Below are positions 63,012 to 64,000 of a stretch of DNA of 64,000 bases, in pieces (the stretch's first letter is position 1; each line of letters opens with the position of its first letter). Position numbers and translations under genes: made by a program. The notes under the pieces were generated by a model, which was given only the letters and a program-made list of their open reading frames with translations, was not told where the DNA came from and did no database searches. Origin of the DNA: Paenibacillus tepidiphilus. Its GTDB lineage: Bacteria > Bacillota > Bacilli > Paenibacillales > Paenibacillaceae. The stretch covers positions 1-64,000 of the forward strand of contig NZ_VWRQ01000004.1 in the NCBI RefSeq assembly GCF_008635795.1, written 5' to 3'.

Positions 63012-63821
63012 GTGACGAAGCAACGAATTCATTTCATCGGCGGAGGACAGATGGCGGAAGCAATGATCCGCGCCTGTCTTGCCAATGGTACCTTGTCGGC
63101 TGACCAGGTCAGTGTAATGGATATTAACGAAGGACGCCTGCAGCTGTTAAATGCGAAATACGGCGTTGATACGGGAAGCTCGCAGGAGCAGGGGCTTTCT
63201 GCAGCAGACCTGATTGTCATTGCCGTGCGTCCTCAGGACGATCTGGCTCAGCTGGGACAAACCGTGCAGCAATTCGCCTCGGCGGATGCCGCTATCGTAT
63301 CCATTGTGGCTGGGGTAACCATTGCTCAACTAGGCGGTTATTTTGGAGCGGAACGGGCCATTATCCGGGTCATTCCGAACACCTTGACCGACACGGGCTA
63401 CGGGTACAGCGGTGTAACCCTGAACGCAAACGCAGCGCGGGAGCAAGTGGAGAGCTTCCTGCTCGGCTTCGGCAAAGTGCAGTACCTCGAAGAGTCCTAC
63501 ATTGATATCTTCACCGGCTTCGGTGTGGCTGGACCGAACTATATCTATTATTTCATTGAATCCTTTACGGATGCCGGCGTTCTTGCCGGACTGCCGCGTG
63601 AACAGGCGTGGCAGGTAGCGCTGGAGAACATGATGGGAGCGGTCAAAATGCTGCAGCAGACCGGCCTGCACCCGCGCCAGCTGCTGGATATCAACAATTC
63701 CCCCGGCGGCGTCGGCATGCACGGCTTGTATGAGCTGAACAACAGTGACTTCGCAGCCGGACTGCAGAGAAGTGTGCTTGCAGCGGTGAAGCGGACGACT
63801 GAGCTGGGAGTGAAGAAATAG
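63012..63821 (+). CDS. proC: Pyrroline-5-carboxylate reductase
   Basis: A 269-residue Rossmann dehydrogenase: IHFIGGGQMAEAMIRACLANG binds NADPH, VRPQDDLAQL and IRVIPNTLTDTGYGYSGV are family blocks, and VAGPNYIYYFIESFTDAGVLAGLPREQAWQV...SPGGVGMHGLYELN gives the ProC signature. It normally makes proline from P5C. Its location in a transport/degradation operon suggests it may instead serve a related cyclic imine. The start is GTG, with AAGGAAGTGGG upstream. It shares one base with the next gene. Confidence 0.92.
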   Translation: MTKQRIHFIGGGQMAEAMIRACLANGTLSADQVSVMDINEGRLQLLNAKYGVDTGSSQEQGLSAADLIVIAVRPQDDLAQLGQTVQQFASADAAIVSIVAGVTIAQLGGYFGAERAIIRVIPNTLTDTGYGYSGVTLNANAAREQVESFLLGFGKVQYLEESYIDIFTGFGVAGPNYIYYFIESFTDAGVLAGLPREQAWQVALENMMGAVKMLQQTGLHPRQLLDINNSPGGVGMHGLYELNNSDFAAGLQRSVLAAVKRTTELGVKK

Positions 63822-64000
63822 TGGCGGAGCTAAAATGGGATCATTTAGTGCACTATGTCAATGTTCTGGATCAGCCGGTGGAACAGTTCCGTGAGCATGG
63901 CTTGATCGCTTTCCGGGGCGGCTCGCATACGAGCTGGGGGACCTATAATTCCTTAAGCTACTTCGGGTTAACATATATCGAGTTTCTGGGCATTGAGAAC
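63821..64000 (+). CDS. VOC/glyoxalase-like protein, partial (runs off the window)
   Basis: Only the first 60 codons are inside the window: starts GTG at the last base of the proC stop and reads KWDHLVHYVNVLDQPVEQFREHGLIAFRGGSHTSWGTYNSLSYFGLTYIEFLGIEN. The HLVHYV and YIEFL strands and their spacing match the Glyoxalase_3/VOC superfamily, with His and Glu as metal ligands. It is the last visible member of the met-like operon. Confidence 0.8.
   Translation, partial: MAELKWDHLVHYVNVLDQPVEQFREHGLIAFRGGSHTSWGTYNSLSYFGLTYIEFLGIEN

Overview
The window looks like chromosome from a Paenibacillus-type soil bacterium (Bacillota). The signs are a moderately high GC content in the core genes, strong AGGAGG-type ribosome binding sites with frequent GTG and TTG starts, many hairpin terminators with T tracts, secreted polysaccharide-degrading enzymes, an LtaS-type enzyme, and families common in Bacilli such as DUF2691, DUF402, DUF4085 and DUF6809. 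This assignment is inference from gene content; no rRNA or tRNA gene is present to confirm it.

Layout. 0.4-2.3 kb: a DrrAB-like ABC exporter. 2.5-13 kb: an extracellular and saccharolytic block with two SGNH esterases, a thermolysin-like M4 protease, a secreted amidotransferase-fold protein, a CE7 acetyl esterase and a GH5 mannanase. A class I methyltransferase sits inside this block behind what looks like a ribosome-controlled attenuator. 13.5-18.4 kb: an LtaS-family sulfatase-fold enzyme, a nucleotidyltransferase and a UMF1-type MFS protein. 18.7-22.8 kb: a 1060-residue GNAT fusion translationally coupled to an amidohydrolase. 23.7-33 kb: an ABC-F ATPase, a small ABC exporter, membrane proteins, a TetR-MFS pair, a DHDPS-like aldolase and an HxlR-Gfo/Idh pair.

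34-54 kb is an accessory region with lower GC and many small genes. It holds decayed genes (an Imm53 immunity-protein pseudogene, a second copy of a 168-residue membrane-anchored protein, and an MFS exporter that lost its 5' end), two MerR circuits with recognisable stretched promoters, CPBP membrane proteases, a PIN-domain/small-protein pair, an eight-CxxC zinc protein and a GH5 cellulase behind a catabolite-repression (cre) site. 54-64 kb returns to higher GC: a YyaL-type protein, then an operon of a GntR regulator, an M20 amidohydrolase, metN, metI, a UroD-like methyltransferase, metQ, proC and a VOC protein cut by the window end. That operon suggests uptake and processing of an acylated or methylated amino acid.

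Non-coding structure is unusually rich. Two tandem arrays with an exact 52-bp period (23.16-23.40 kb and 34.50-34.73 kb) are the same repeat family in opposite orientation. A third array with a 51-bp spacing forms a large inverted repeat at 56.74-56.92 kb and has a solitary copy at 126-148.
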